NCBI GenBank assembly: GCA_033675545.1 | Contig: JAWDGP010006599.1 | Location: forward strand, 629,501-693,500 | Source of the DNA: Elysia crispata | Taxonomy: Eukaryota > Mollusca > Gastropoda > Plakobranchidae | DNA: 64,000 nt | Direction: 5' to 3' | In this document: piece after piece, positions 19,343 through 32,701 of the stretch | How the letters are laid out: each line of letters begins with the position of its first letter | Numbering within the stretch: position 1 is the stretch's first letter | Notes under the pieces: model-generated | The model's input: the letters and a program-made list of their open reading frames with translations, nothing else | Database searches by the model: none | What the model was told of the DNA's origin: nothing | Made by a program: the position numbers and the translations under genes

Positions 19343-19700
19343 AACTGCAGTAGTTGTATTGATAGTAATAGTGGTAATAGTAGCAACAATTGCAGAAGTC
19401 TTAGCTTCACTCAAAATATTTGAATATTTTTTACTTCCTTCTCATAAAATATATTCATGAAAGAAAGCTACACATTATTATATTCTATTTTAAATGAGAT
19501 CTAAAATATCAACGGCATAAGAGGGAGAGGCAGATATTTCAATGGCTGTAGCCTGGTAAACACAGCATTTGGGTCGTTCAATCAAAGCTCTACACTGTTC
19601 TATTTTGTTTATCACACCAATACTTAGGGTCTGTTTTTGAGCTTTATGAAAAGGTCGATGGGATTAAAAAAAAACTGCTCTATTGTTGTTTGATCCAGAG

Positions 19701-22700
19701 ATGGCTAAAGTTCGAGTTACCTTGGTTCTAGCGGTTGCTGTCGTGTGTCTACTGCAACAGCCTCTGATGTTGGTGAGCTCTGTGGCGGTGAGTAGCTCTA
19801 CAGTGGACGGAGACTTAAGGATGGCAGCACTTGCACCGGAGTCATTGAACGCATAGATTATTTGGTTTGAAATTCCTTAACTTGCTGTTAAAATAAAGGG
19901 TTTATCAGTTTGCGCTAATCTACAGCCATTGCAATATAATGAGAGTTGCGGTATGGAACACAATTTCACATTTTTGCCTTGAAGATTTTCTTATCCTCTT
20001 CAGATTACATTTTAACATCTGGAATTGGAAACACAAATTTTAACTTCTTTAATTTCAGGCAAGTAGATGAGCAATAAATCTGAAAAGAGAGTACCTTTAG
20101 TTAAGAGCTTATGTGTATGTCTATGTCACCAGGGGTTCGCCTTCGACAGCCCTCACATCTTTCGGGAGTTCGACTCTGTGCTGGCGAACTTTTCAACTTT
20201 ACTTCGAAATTTTATACGTAACTCTGGTGAGTACATTAAAAAATAACTAGAATCCCTTCTTCTCTCCGTCCTTCGCCCCATCTCGCTCACTCTCCCTATT
20301 TCTCCTTCTGTCTCTTTATCCACTGTCAAGAACCGCGATAGGCCTATTCGCCCTGTACTGAGATCCACTGTAATCCACTGTCTAAAGTTTGAGCGTAACA
20401 GTGGTCGAGTGCTAGACCGATAACACTGATTGAGAAGCTGGCTTGATAAACAGTGTGGAGTCTCATCCTTCCAACCTTATCTTGTCTAGCTTGTTGTATG
20501 AGTACAAGGCCTGATGACACTGTTGGACTGAAAGGATTATACCACAACTAGCAAAACCGGTAATTTCAAAGGCTAGTTTTACAGTTTTAACAAATTGTAA
20601 CTTAGGATAATCTTTTTAAAGACAAGAGAAATATTAACTCATTGCTGAATTTAAAAAAATCTGTTCTATATATCGCTGAGAAAATTTAGCTAGAACATAA
20701 ACCGCAAGTGAATTACAAGGTAAGAATTGAGTAAGCTTGATCAGTAGATTTGCATACTTCGAATGACAAATGTCAAGCTGACAAAGGCTTTTCCAATCAC
20801 ATCGAAATAAACTTCCGTCAGACTTGTTGGGGCTGAGCAAGATGAAGCCTAGATTTTAACCACGGAAGGAGACAAGGCTCAAGTGGGTAAGAAGAGGACT
20901 AAACCTGACCAAGAAGACAGTCAAGGTGCTACCTGGTAAGAAGACTAAACCTGACCAAGAAGAAAGTCAAGGTGCTACCTGGTAAGAAGAGGACTAAACC
21001 TGACCAAGAAGAAAGTCAAGGTGCTACCTGGTAAGAAGAGGACTAAACCTGACCAAGAAGAAAGTCAAGGTGCTACCTGGTAAGAAGAGGACTAAACCTG
21101 ACCAAGAAGAAAGTCAAGGTGCTACCTGGTAAGAAGAGGACTAAACCTGACCAAGCAGAAAGTCAAGGTGCTACCTGGTAAGAAGAGGACTAAACCTGAC
21201 CAAGAAGAAAGTCAAGGTGCTACCTGGTAAGAAGAGGACTAAACCTGACCAAGAAGAAAGTCAAGGTGCTACCTGGTAAGAAGAGGACCAAAACGGACCA
21301 AGAAGAAAGTCAAGGTGCTATCTGGTAAGAAGAGGACTAAACCTGACTACGGAGAATGTCTAGGCTCAATTGGGTAAGAAGAGGACTAAACCAGACTACG
21401 GAGAATTTCTAGGCTAATTGACTGGGTAAGATGAGGACTAAACGTGACCACAGAATAAGTGAAGGTTCTATCTAGTAAGAAGAGGACTTAATCTGACCAA
21501 GAAGAAAGTCAAGGTTCTACTGGGTAAGAAGAGGACAAACATATATAAAACAGGGGAATCGAGGCCCATTAAATTTCTTAATGAGCATTTTTAATTTTGT
21601 GAACCATTTTCAATGATTTATGACATCAATATTTCTTTTCGTGGTCCAGATCGAAAAGAAAATGCAATATATTTATACGAGAGCAACGAGATTAAAAGAA
21701 TTAAGAGATCCCTAAAAACAAACAGTGAAATATTCTTTGTTTTCACAAATATTTGATAATTCATCGTATCATTTGATTAACAAAGTTAGCGATTTTTTTA
21801 ATGAGCCCTAGGAGTATTTTAATCTAGACCTTAAAGTTATAGCTATGTGATTCCAGGACTTAACAGCACCACAAAAAGGACACAGTGATGTTTTGCACAG
21901 GTCAAGCCCAGGAATCGGCAAATTGTATCGGTTTAGACCTGACGCACTGTCTGTAAACAAACACTAAGAATAATAAGACGATTTTCCACACCATGAATCC
22001 GAAGATAAAAACAAAATGAACTTAACTTCGTCATGCAATTTTACTCCAGCCTGTCTGTATCGATCGTGAATCAAATGTTCAGCTTTCTAAACTAAGCGCC
22101 CTGTTTCCATTTCTAGCTCTACCAGATATCGCTGCTGACCCTGTGAAAGTGCCTCTGGCCTCCAAGCTCAGAGCCAGCTATGACTTCATCGTGGTGGGCG
22201 CTGGCTCAGCAGGTAGTGTCCTCGCCTCACGACTCTCAGAAGATCCGGCCTTGCAGGTCCTTTTGGTGGAGGCAGGTCCGGATGATCGGGGCAAGACAGA
22301 TCTGGCAGTCCCGTTAGCCGGGCTGTTGTCTTTCGGTTCTCCTCTGGACTGGTCACTGAAGACAGCACCGGATCTCCGATTTAAAGGCCTGAAGGGCAAT
22401 GAAAACATATGGAGATCGGGCAAGGTGCTGGGAGGATCCAGCAGTATCAATGCTATGATTTACTGCAGAGGATCCCGGCACGACTTCGACCGTTGGGCAA
22501 ACTACACAGGAGACGAAACATGGGACTACCGGCACGTGCTCAGCTACTTCATAAAGGCTGAAGGCGCCCAAGGTGATCTCCGGGATTCACCTTACCACGG
22601 AAAAGACGGGCCTCTGAGCGTGTCTAGAGGCGCCAACGTGAAGTTCCCGCAAGTTTTCATGAAAGCTGTGGAGGAGGCAGGCTTCGAGACCAACCCGGAC

Positions 22701-23870
22701 TACAATGGCGCGAGTGTATTGGGCGCGTCCTACATCCAGAGGACGCAGTTGAACGGAGAGAGGATGTCCACGTCGAGAGCTTACCTGAGGCCTGCTCTGA
22801 GCAGACCCAATCTTGACGTGGTCGTGGACGCATACGTTACCAAAGTGATCATCCGCGAAGGACGGGCTGCGGGCGTGGAGATGGTCATGAACGCTGACAC
22901 GTTCACGGCGGAGGCGAGGTCAGAGGTAATTCTCTCCGCCGGGGCAGTTGGCTCGACCAAACTGCTCCTTCTATCTGGAATCGGACCCTTAGGGCACTTG
23001 GAATCTCTGGGAATCCCCGTTGTTGCCGACCTTCCTGTCGGACAAAATCTCCAGGACCACTTGCACCAGCACGTCACCTTTAAGATGGATCCTCCCATAG
23101 GCGTGACCCTGGGCGATTTCACGAATGTGTGGAGCATTCTGGAGTACGCGTTCTTCAAAACAGGGCCTCTAGCCACAGCCTACGGGGTGGAGGCTCATTT
23201 CCTTGTGGCGTTATCACCAGAGGACAAAGCTTTAGGGTGGCCGCAGCTCACCTATGAGGTTCTCACCATACCGAGTTCTACAGTAATGATGAGGGCCCTG
23301 AACTACGACGATACAACTGTACGAGAACTTTCAGGGCAAGACAAGATGAGCTATGGTTTCCAACTGTTGGCCACAGTTGTGCGCCCTGAGAGTCGAGGAG
23401 CTATTTATCTCAAATCCACAGATCCTTTCGACGATCCTCTCATACAAACAAACTATCTTCGACACGAAAAGGACGTGGATGTTCTACTGCAGGGTATCGA
23501 TATAGCCCATAGCATCGGCAACACTCCAGCCATGAAGCAGATAGGAGTCGCTCCGACAGAAGATTTCGCTTACTCTCCATGTAAAGAGTTTGCTTTCAAC
23601 TCGACTGACTTTTGGCGGTGTCAGGTCCAGGCTCGCCCAGTGTCCATCTACCACCCTAGCGGGACGTGCAAGATGGGCCCAGTCGGCGAGCCCACGGCAG
23701 TGCTCGATAGCCAACTCCGAGTCCAAGGTGTGGAGGGGTTGAGGGTGGTGGACGCTTCCATCATGCCGTGGGTGACCTCATGTAACCTCAACGCCCCCGT
23801 CATCATGATTGCGGAGAAAGCAGCAGACATGATCAGAGGGTTGCCTCCCTTACCACCAACAGACTTGTGA
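19701..23870 (+). CDS. Secreted or lumenal GMC-family FAD oxidoreductase (choline/glucose dehydrogenase-like)
   Basis: Three coding exons: 19701-19787, 20133-20226 and 22117-23870, giving 644 residues; phases match (0, then 1) and borders are GT/AG. Residues 1 to about 28 form a signal peptide (basic N-end, then a Leu/Val core), so the enzyme should enter the secretory route. The FAD-binding Rossmann motif is VVGAGSAGS (residues 86-94), with the acidic ribose-binding end LLVEAGPDD. GMC signature 1 is KVLGGSSSINAM (about 163-174); signature 2 is SAGAVGSTKLLLLSGIGP. The catalytic region is YHPSGTCKMG, with His about 573, and NLNAPVIMIAEKAADMI, with Asn about 617, matching the His/Asn pair of choline-oxidase-type enzymes. 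The protein is whole, with no internal stops. The family oxidises alcohols, sugars or choline; the substrate cannot be read from sequence. Exon 3 is GC-richer than its surroundings, as expected for coding DNA. Confidence 0.92.
19773..19793 (+). promoter_or_regulatory. Two competing in-frame splice donors at GMC exon 1
   Basis: TTG|GTGAGC at 19772/19773 and GCG|GTGAGT at 19787/19788 are 15 bp apart and both phase 0. The choice adds or removes five residues (VSSVA) right at the predicted signal-peptide cleavage zone. The downstream site has the better +6 base and was used in the model. Confidence 0.5.
20875..21540 (+). repeat. 49-bp minisatellite in GMC intron 2
   Basis: About 13 copies of a 49-bp unit (GTAAGAAGAGGACTAAACCT, then a GACCAAGAAG block, AAAGTCAAGG and TGCTACCTG). 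The central copies are nearly identical; the outer ones, especially after 21290, are diverged. Each unit carries CTG|GTAAGAA, close to a consensus 5' splice site. The period is not a multiple of three, so it is not a coding repeat. Confidence 0.93.
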
Positions 23871-24312
23871 AGACTTTTGAGTTAATATCAAACGTTTCAG
23901 AGGCAGTGACGGGCTGGTAGCTTAAGTCTAGATTTCTCGCCGCATCCCTTCGTGTTAGGTGAACGACTTGTTTGAAGAAGTCATGATTTTATGTTGAAAT
24001 GAACTGGGTGTAAAAAACACGCAGAAAAAGTACTTCTTTCAGAGTAAAGGGTGATTATAGTGGAGTAATTCAAATATCATATAAAACTACGCTTAACATA
24101 TAAAATACTTCGAAAAATTGAATAGACGAAAAGCAAAGTCTAAAATTAATCTCATGTTCACAATGTAAAACATAGAAATACTTGTTACAAGTAAACGCAA
24201 TAGAAAAGGGTTCATTAAGAATTCTAAGTATAAAACTAAGTTGCAGCGTACTTACACATTCTTCACAAGGCTTAATACTGCTGAAGATGTTAAGTTTGGT
24301 CCAATCGTATTC

Positions 24313-24318
24313 AATAAA
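24313..24318 (+). terminator. Candidate poly(A) signal of the GMC gene
   Basis: First AATAAA after the stop codon, about 440 bp downstream; further AATAAA copies follow at about 24412 and 24443. Use of any one is inferred. Confidence 0.4.
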
Positions 24319-24672
24319 TGTAAAATCTGAACTTTTATTCGCGTAGACCTTATAACTAATAATGTGTTTATTTTAGTACTTTTGTCTAGATAAAAAATTT
24401 CATTGTAAGGTGAATAAATCGCAACTTTTATGTAGAGACACAAATAAAATGTCTGCCACTTATCCATTCGATAAACTCTAAAATTAATTTTTTATGGGTG
24501 GTTATATAATGCTAACTTCATACATAAAAGAAGAGAGAATATTTTTTTCTCTCTCTGTTTCCAATACTGAAGTACAGATTTTTGGAAGGATTAGATCAGA
24601 AAAGGACTGGGACCTCTAGCCACAGTAGGAGTATTCTTTTTTTTATTTTTGAACTAATCACTGGCCAACACA

Positions 24673-24673
<1 letters not shown>

Positions 24674-24751
<78 letters not shown>

Positions 24752-24764
24752 TCCCCCCCCCCCC
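24674..24764. repeat. (CT)n followed by a C-run
   Basis: CT array to about 24747, then a CCCTCTC transition and a run of about eleven C. Confidence 0.95.
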
Positions 24765-27306
24765 TCGAAATACACACACTTCCTGATTCCTCTCTATCTG
24801 TGTTGCTGGAGCTGTTCAAACTCTGCCTGTTACTGTCTGCCTGAGGACGTGTCTGATTGGATGGTTTTCCATTCTTATATCGGTACCATTCTTCCTATAT
24901 CACTTCCTCTCCAGCGATATCCTAAATGTCTGACTTTTCGCATGTTCTACCGTTTCTCCGAATTGTCTGCCTCTGTTGAAGTATGTCTTTTAAACTGACA
25001 ATAAGCCTGCAGTCTTTTCCTTCTCTCTCCTACCTGTTATATTTAATTCTATATATCTATCCCCTAACAAAGACTTTTTCACAACAGATTGCACTGAGTT
25101 TAGATTTTATTTTAATTGTTTGCCGCTGCTGACCACCGTGAAGACATGTCCAATAGTTACACATCAATTCTTTATAGCGAAAGATCTAAACTAATGGACA
25201 ATCGAACAGTTGGGACAACTAGGAAATTTTAATAGATTTAATTTTTTTACGTGAGTGTAAGATTTGACCGAAAATCACTTTTATTCTGAAAGTTTTCTTA
25301 GGAAAGGTAGTTCACGTCCCACCGGCAGCGACGAACTAGCATAATGACAGCTTGTGGGCGGAGACTTATTTTCCCGCCAATAAATCACGCCTATAAGGCT
25401 TCACAGCTTTGTCTAGGGGTGTGCCTAGCTCCACCTAGCTCCGCCCACAAAGTGTTAGTTGTTCTAATGTGTCGGTGCTTTTGCTAAATCAACATTTCTA
25501 CATTGATAATGATACAAAGAATAACGAAGAGAACGATGACGATGGCATGATGTAGCTGGTAATACGGATAAAAAACTGTGGTGAGATTCGCAAAGCAGAA
25601 CAAAACTAAATAATGATCTTGATGAGAATTTGCAAATGGAAAGTGGATAGGTATTCAAACAGCAGAGGACGAACAAGCAAAAAAATGGAAACGGATGTAA
25701 TTTTCTGGCGAGAAAAAAAAAGGAGCTAACTGAGGCACTGATCATTTTGCATCCTATGGCTTACAGTCCAATTTAACTAACAGGGCGCGTGTACGTGAAA
25801 ATGTTCAAAATAATTATAGTTACAGATGGTTTTTCGTCTCGGGTTATGTCATGTCACCATACCACTGTCCAATTCTGTGATATATACATATACTACATAA
25901 CCTTGATCTTTGAAGGTAAAAAAAATCACTGTAGCACTAGTAGATGCGATGATATAAAAGATTAATCACTGTATAGATACAAGAGAGATAGAGAAAGAGA
26001 TACCTGTGACCTTTGACACAATCACATCATATTCTAGCAATATACTTACAGTTTGAACTTCTCTTTCGCAGGAAAATGAAAAGTACATAGACTAGCAAAT
26101 GAAACTGCTATCAATGTTTGTCGAGATATTCACTCGATCATTTACCAATTCTAGGTTACTGATAATCCCGAATATACTGCTAAATCTCCAACAGTTATGC
26201 TTTGCTTGAAAATAGTCATTGAAAGCACCCGGAATAGACATCACTTGGGAAATATTTGATTATTAATTGGAACCCTTACTTAGGAAATGCTATCTTTCCT
26301 TTTTTTATTTTTGCTTAATTGGTTACGCATACAAGAATTAAAAAAAATCAAGAAACATCTTAAATGCTTCACAACTTCTTTTTAGAACTGTATCAAAGAA
26401 GTTGATACTCTCTGCATATATTTTTTTTTACCTTACCAATATTTTGTTCAGTAGAAACGCTTCAAATGATGAACTTTCAAACAAAACCAATTAAAATAAA
26501 TCTAATCGTTAATAACCTATAATAGTAGTTGTAAGCTTTGAAAGATAACGATTATTCTTTCATTTAAGTGGATCTCAATGGTTTCTGTGACCTTTGCCCT
26601 CCTTTCACTTTCATTGCTGCGACAGAGAAGGATGAGTCATTGTTTTTATGACAAAACACTGGAGTACAAGCACCGCCAAGCACCAAGAGAAAGGGCGGCA
26701 GGATGTTGATAAAGCAATAACAGGTGCCTTGAAAGAGACCACTGCAAACTTTTACGTTTCTTAAGCACAAAGAAACTAACTTTTACCTTTGTTTTCAAGG
26801 TAAGAGATTTAAATATGCATTTCTATAGTGATAATATGAGCAGAATTCGTAAACGTCGATGTCGGTTGGTGAAGTAAACTGACTTTTAGACGATCACAAG
26901 CTAGATGCGTCAGCGCGGGCTAGAATGCATATATATATATATCATCGAAAATCTGTACCGAAAGGTTTTCTTTCCGGCTACGTTGCCTGTTAGTTGCGTG
27001 TTTTTCCCTCATTATTTTAGAAGTCACAAAACATGAAAACGTGAAAACATGGTGAAATGCAGTTGATGAAAAGAGACTTAGATTTACTTAGATCGAAATT
27101 TACGTGATATGAATCTCTTTCAACGTCGCTAGTGATAATCTCCTGATGTTGATCTCTCTGATGATAACATCGCATTGATTGCTGCTGCTATTTCATTGAA
27201 CAAACTTTCAGCTGTTTTACTACAAAACAATGGAACAAAACTATGAGAAACGCAATGATGGTGATGATGGCTTTTATTAGGTAATTGATGACAATATTGA
27301 TGAGCA
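24765..27306. other. Gene-poor region with one small inverted-repeat element
   Basis: No supported gene. The only structured sequence is the hairpin element at 25352-25450; a short (TA)n lies near 26930. Confidence 0.5.
25352..25450. repeat. Short element with 12-bp perfect inverted ends, related to 36846-36920
   Basis: TTGTGGGCGGAG at 25352-25363 is the exact reverse complement of CTCCGCCCACAA at 25439-25450, about 99 bp overall. The left part (GGGCGGAGACT..TTTCCCGCCA) recurs, diverged, at about 36852-36874 inside the 1.4 kb insert of CD36-like intron 1, followed in both places by a GGCTCC/AGCTCC...CCACAA end. This is a small dispersed palindromic repeat; its class is unknown. Confidence 0.55.
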
Positions 27307-27788
<482 letters not shown>

Positions 27789-30700
27789 AAATAATTAAAG
27801 CCGGTATATATTGGATGTGTCGTGTACTAATAGCATCAGGGTGTACTACTCTTGGCTGTTGTTTATTTAGTCAAGAATTATATTACAACATATTGTTTAC
27901 TATTTCTGTAGGTTAAAAATCCAATCTAATAAAAAATATGAAAGACATTCTTTCATAAATAGATTATACATAATCAAAGAGAACAGCAACATGATCAACA
28001 ACAATAATATTATCTAGGACAACAACAAGCTATATATATTCTATTCTACAAATTGCGTAAGAATGTATTTCTCGTAGTTGATACGGATAATTTTGAGCGA
28101 TAACTTTGAAAATTACGTTATATAAATGGCATCAATAAAAAACAAATTAATATTATGAAACAAGCATACCAAATGAAATATTCAGAGACCCACGTGATCT
28201 AATCATTGAGGTAGAGTTTAACGCGAAGCCTGTGGCTCTGGATCTAAAATGAATCCATTGCTTTAAATCAGAAAACATATTAAACTACGTTTAAATATGA
28301 ATCCCGATTTAGGTAGAAAATTGTTTCAAATTTCCGCTTTTACCGTTAATCTCTAGATTTCTATTTTATCGTTTTCGCTATCGAAACTTGAAGGTTTTTT
28401 TTTAATTCTCAGAGAATATCCTGCGACAGACACAATTGTTGTCACCTGACACGCGACCAATACTTAGGAAAATTTGATAGTCTCTAATGAACTGGCCTTC
28501 AATTTGTAGGTTCCGAAACTGTTGGTTCAACCGTGGTCTAAAAGCCATCACTGGAACCTTTTCCAGTATATTTATAAATGCATTTTTTGGTGATTTTTAT
28601 ATCTTAAAAAAAAAGAGAATTTTATGAGTTAAATTTATTTCTTTGTTAAAGAAAAGCAGTTAGAACTAAGATTGTTCATGTCTAACGTGGGTAAAACTGG
28701 GTTTATTTATTTACGAGTTTTGAGGGACATTTCTTTAGAGTTTCAGATGTGTAACTACAACATCAAGTACCTGTGAAATTTTAAAAAGACACTGTACAGG
28801 TTTCTTTCTTATCAAGGGATCTCTCAACCAGCCTCATCTTTTGTGATTCTGAAAAAAAAACAACAAATAACTTTGTGCATTTTTTTTTTTAATTTCGAGC
28901 TTCACGGAAAGCAAAGTAATGAAAGCGTGTGTATTGATTTGATATGATTCTGCAAAAATAGCCAATAAATTTCATTTTATTTTAATGTTGAATCTCCTAG
29001 CATCAGGAAGAGCGCAGTTATGAACCAAAGTCAATCATAAACAATGATTTATAGACTTCGTGAACCCCACCTAAGACTCTCTTATATCAAACATTTTCCC
29101 TGCTTTGTATCCAATGCCGTCGAAGTTATTGGTTTAAACTGAGTTAACAATAATAAGCAGATAGTTTATTTGTTTATTTAAGGTCTTAGCTTTACTGGCC
29201 AGTTATGAAGAGCTAAACATTTTGTTCTCTGATATTTCTGTATATATTTGTCGTTTTGCCGTGGCACTTTTCTTGAGTGGTAAATATAGATATCTGTAAC
29301 TTATTATTACTATATCGATTCATCAATATTAAAAGATATAAGCTGTATCCTTGAAATTTGGCCCAAAATGGTTTTTTTTGTTGTTGTTGTTGAAAATTTT
29401 ATACATTGACAATTTTCTATTTTGCAAGATGATTTTTTTTTTTGTGTAAAATTTCCACGTCTTGTTTGCCTAAAGTAAAAAGAGAAAAAAAGTTTGTAAG
29501 CGTGAACCTGACTGTTTTCATTTCTTTTTACGAGTCACTGCTTAACTACACAGACTTATTCAATTTTGTACAAAAACTGACTGAAACCCAAGGAAAAAGA
29601 ATAATTGGTTAAACAGCTGAAATGATACTAGAAAAACATATTTAAAAAAATAATATCCCCTGGCAAAGGCCAAACTCTAGCTTTTTCTTAGATTAGAAGA
29701 TAAATGTTTTAGGCTTTAGCGAAAGCAGAAATTGACTATAATGTTGGAAAATCATTTAAATAAAGAATTTTTTTTCTAGAAATATGCTTAAATTTTAATG
29801 ATCACAAACTCTGAAGTCTTGAAATTATAATTGAATAAACTTTCGAGGTATAAAAAGAAACAGAAATGAAACCCAAAGGGCAAGAGTAAGTTAATGAGAA
29901 GAAAATGCTTAAAAAAGTTGTTTATATATTATGGGATTTTACAAAACTTTTGGGCGCAATTTAAATGCAAATATCGGTGATAGGGACAGAATTTAGGCAA
30001 TTAAGATTATTCAAATCTATTTTTCGTATCATCGCAATAGTTTTTTTTTTGAATTGATAATGTATTAAAATATTGTATAAAACAATTTTCCCTTAATTAT
30101 AAATTCATTATGTTGCTTTTTTCCTCATTATACATTAGATTCTAAAATTTACACCTAAAGATAACTGATCTAGATTGAAAAAGAATAATACAATTTGATA
30201 CGTGATAATTTACAAAGTTTCTATTTTTACCTTTGTTTCATCATACATGTATATTAGATACTAAAATTTATACTTTAAGATTATGTGTCTCAAGTTAAAA
30301 AATACAACAACAAAACAATACAGCAAATTTTAATTATTTTGCTTTTGCTTTTGCAACCCATTAATTTTATTCTTGTTTAAGAAAACGTCTACATCTTAAG
30401 GCTAAGTAAAGTAGTTTTAAATCACCCTTTATGAGAAAACTTTGTTAGACACAATTATATATATGCATCTGATTTATTCTTGTCTTGTTTTGTAACCAAA
30501 GATTTGGATTTCAATCAGATGTCATCAATATCAAAAGACTAGTCAGAGCTCTGGCTGGGCCGAGCTGCTTGTGTTCAACAATTGTCCTGAAATGGAGACA
30601 ACAACCTCCGTGTTATGAAACTTTCTGTCCAACTGTTTTATAACAGATTTTTAGCTCTTCGCCTGGCAGGGCGCAGTAACCTGCGGCTTATGAAACACAC

Positions 30701-32548
30701 TGCATCTCTCTAACTCCAGCGCTAACTTCCCCCTGTGTTGGGCGATCAGAGAAAAATCACCTACTCGCCCCTCGGCGCCAGATCTTACAAAACTCGCCTG
30801 ATCTCTGGTATCGGTTTCAGAAGATTATCAGGGGTTCGATTATATTTTCGTACTTCCAATATTCGATCGCAATGTCATAACTAACTTCACAACCATGAAT
30901 CTTTCCATCACACCTAGATCTCTGTATTGGCCGAATGCTCTAAGATAAATTCTTGTCCAGCATATAATTCCCCAACTCGGATTGTTTCGCCCTCTAAATC
31001 TTTTTGAATAAATCTTATATCTGAATCATTGTCACCCAAATCTGCACTGGACCTAAAATCTTTCATCAGACTTTCTGTGGAAAATAAAAAGATTCAGAAA
31101 TGCCATGAGGCTTAGAAAAAGTTTTATTCGGTATCGCCATGCGCATGGTATTTTACATCTTGAAAATGCAGTGAAGAAAATATATGCACAACAATGAAAA
31201 AGGTATTGACATAAATGAATAAACGAATCCAGTGCTGCTCGGATACTGAAACTTTCAAGGGCGATACGATGGCGTCTACACGAGGGCGATATGATGACGT
31301 CATACGTAGGACTAGCGAAGTGTTGTGAAACTAAAATTATAAAAGCAGCAGAAATCTCCTTTGATGAGGAACCGAGTTCTATCACTGCTGATAGGTAAGG
31401 TGGGGATATCTGTCTGGTCACCTCGGCTGATACAGGATTCGGCCCAGGAAATATCAAAACTTGATTGAAAAACCGATGTAGCCTACATTAAGCTTTTCAT
31501 TTCTAGAAATCAAAAGTTTTTTTTATTCTAGTTTTAAAATCAACTAGCCCTATAGAATGAAATGTCTTTCAAGATGATGTTTAATAGGTAAATTAAGCAG
31601 AGAGTTTGCGTAAATCTAACCATAGTAGTTACTCGAGCTGCTTTTGCCGTTGTTCAGGGGTCTTTACCCCGCAGACCAGTTTTTTTTGAAAGTATGTATA
31701 CAAACATGGCTTTAGAATTTCAGTGTAAGTGCCTAGAACAACGATTGAAGACTTCAGAATAATCAAAGATTACTTACTTTTTTTCCCCCTGAAATTATAA
31801 TGAACCACATATTGTTAGAGTGAGAAATTAACTTTGACCAACATCAAACCTTGATTTGGTCGAAAAAATGATAATAAGTTAATTTGAATCATATAAGTCA
31901 TTGAATTCTTTGTTGAATATGTAAACTTTCCAAATGTTAGCTACCCCTTTACGTTGCTAAGGTAGAATCGCCTCTGTGTCTAGTCGCTACAAAGTCAACC
32001 CGTATAAAAATAGTTTGACGCTCTATGCTATTGACCGCAGCTGCTTAACGTTGGTGAATTCTTGTAAAGAAACATGAAATCATTTTGTGACTGACTCTGA
32101 GTGGAACACACAGCGGGAGTGACGGTGTATTCCCCCATCCGTCTTTTAGAAGCTGGTACGGTTTGGACCTAGACTTTTCGATGCACGGTGTCTTTGATTG
32201 CGAGGGATGTTATATGCGGACTCCTGTTTCGGTCTTTTGGTTGATGGTGGACGAGTTCTTAGAAATATGCTATAAACACACATCTCCTTACTAAGGATTG
32301 TGCTTCTTGTGCTTCTTTAACCCAATATAGCTGAAGAGCTTGCCATCACTGTGGAGCTATATGAATGCCTGACTCTCACGTTTTGATAAAAAATGTTTTA
32401 GATAATTGTAACAAAATTCTTAATAAGTTATCAGACCCTATTTTGATTTCCTATTAAAAAAATTATCGTGCCTCCTTGTCTACTCTCCTGTTTTCTCCTT
32501 GTCCTTTTCCCTCTGTTGCTCTCTTCCCTCTCCACTCTTCTCTCCCTG
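27789..32548. other. Gene-poor AT-rich region
   Basis: About 4.8 kb with no recognised exon, RNA gene or element. A less AT-rich patch near 30530-30800 and a reverse-strand open frame of 134 codons (31053-31457) were examined and not supported as genes. Confidence 0.5.

Positions 32549-32701
<153 letters not shown>

Noticed and set aside
31053-31457. Reverse-strand open frame of 134 codons
   Set aside because: No recognisable domain, no conserved-looking composition and no splice context; in AT-rich DNA this length can arise by chance.
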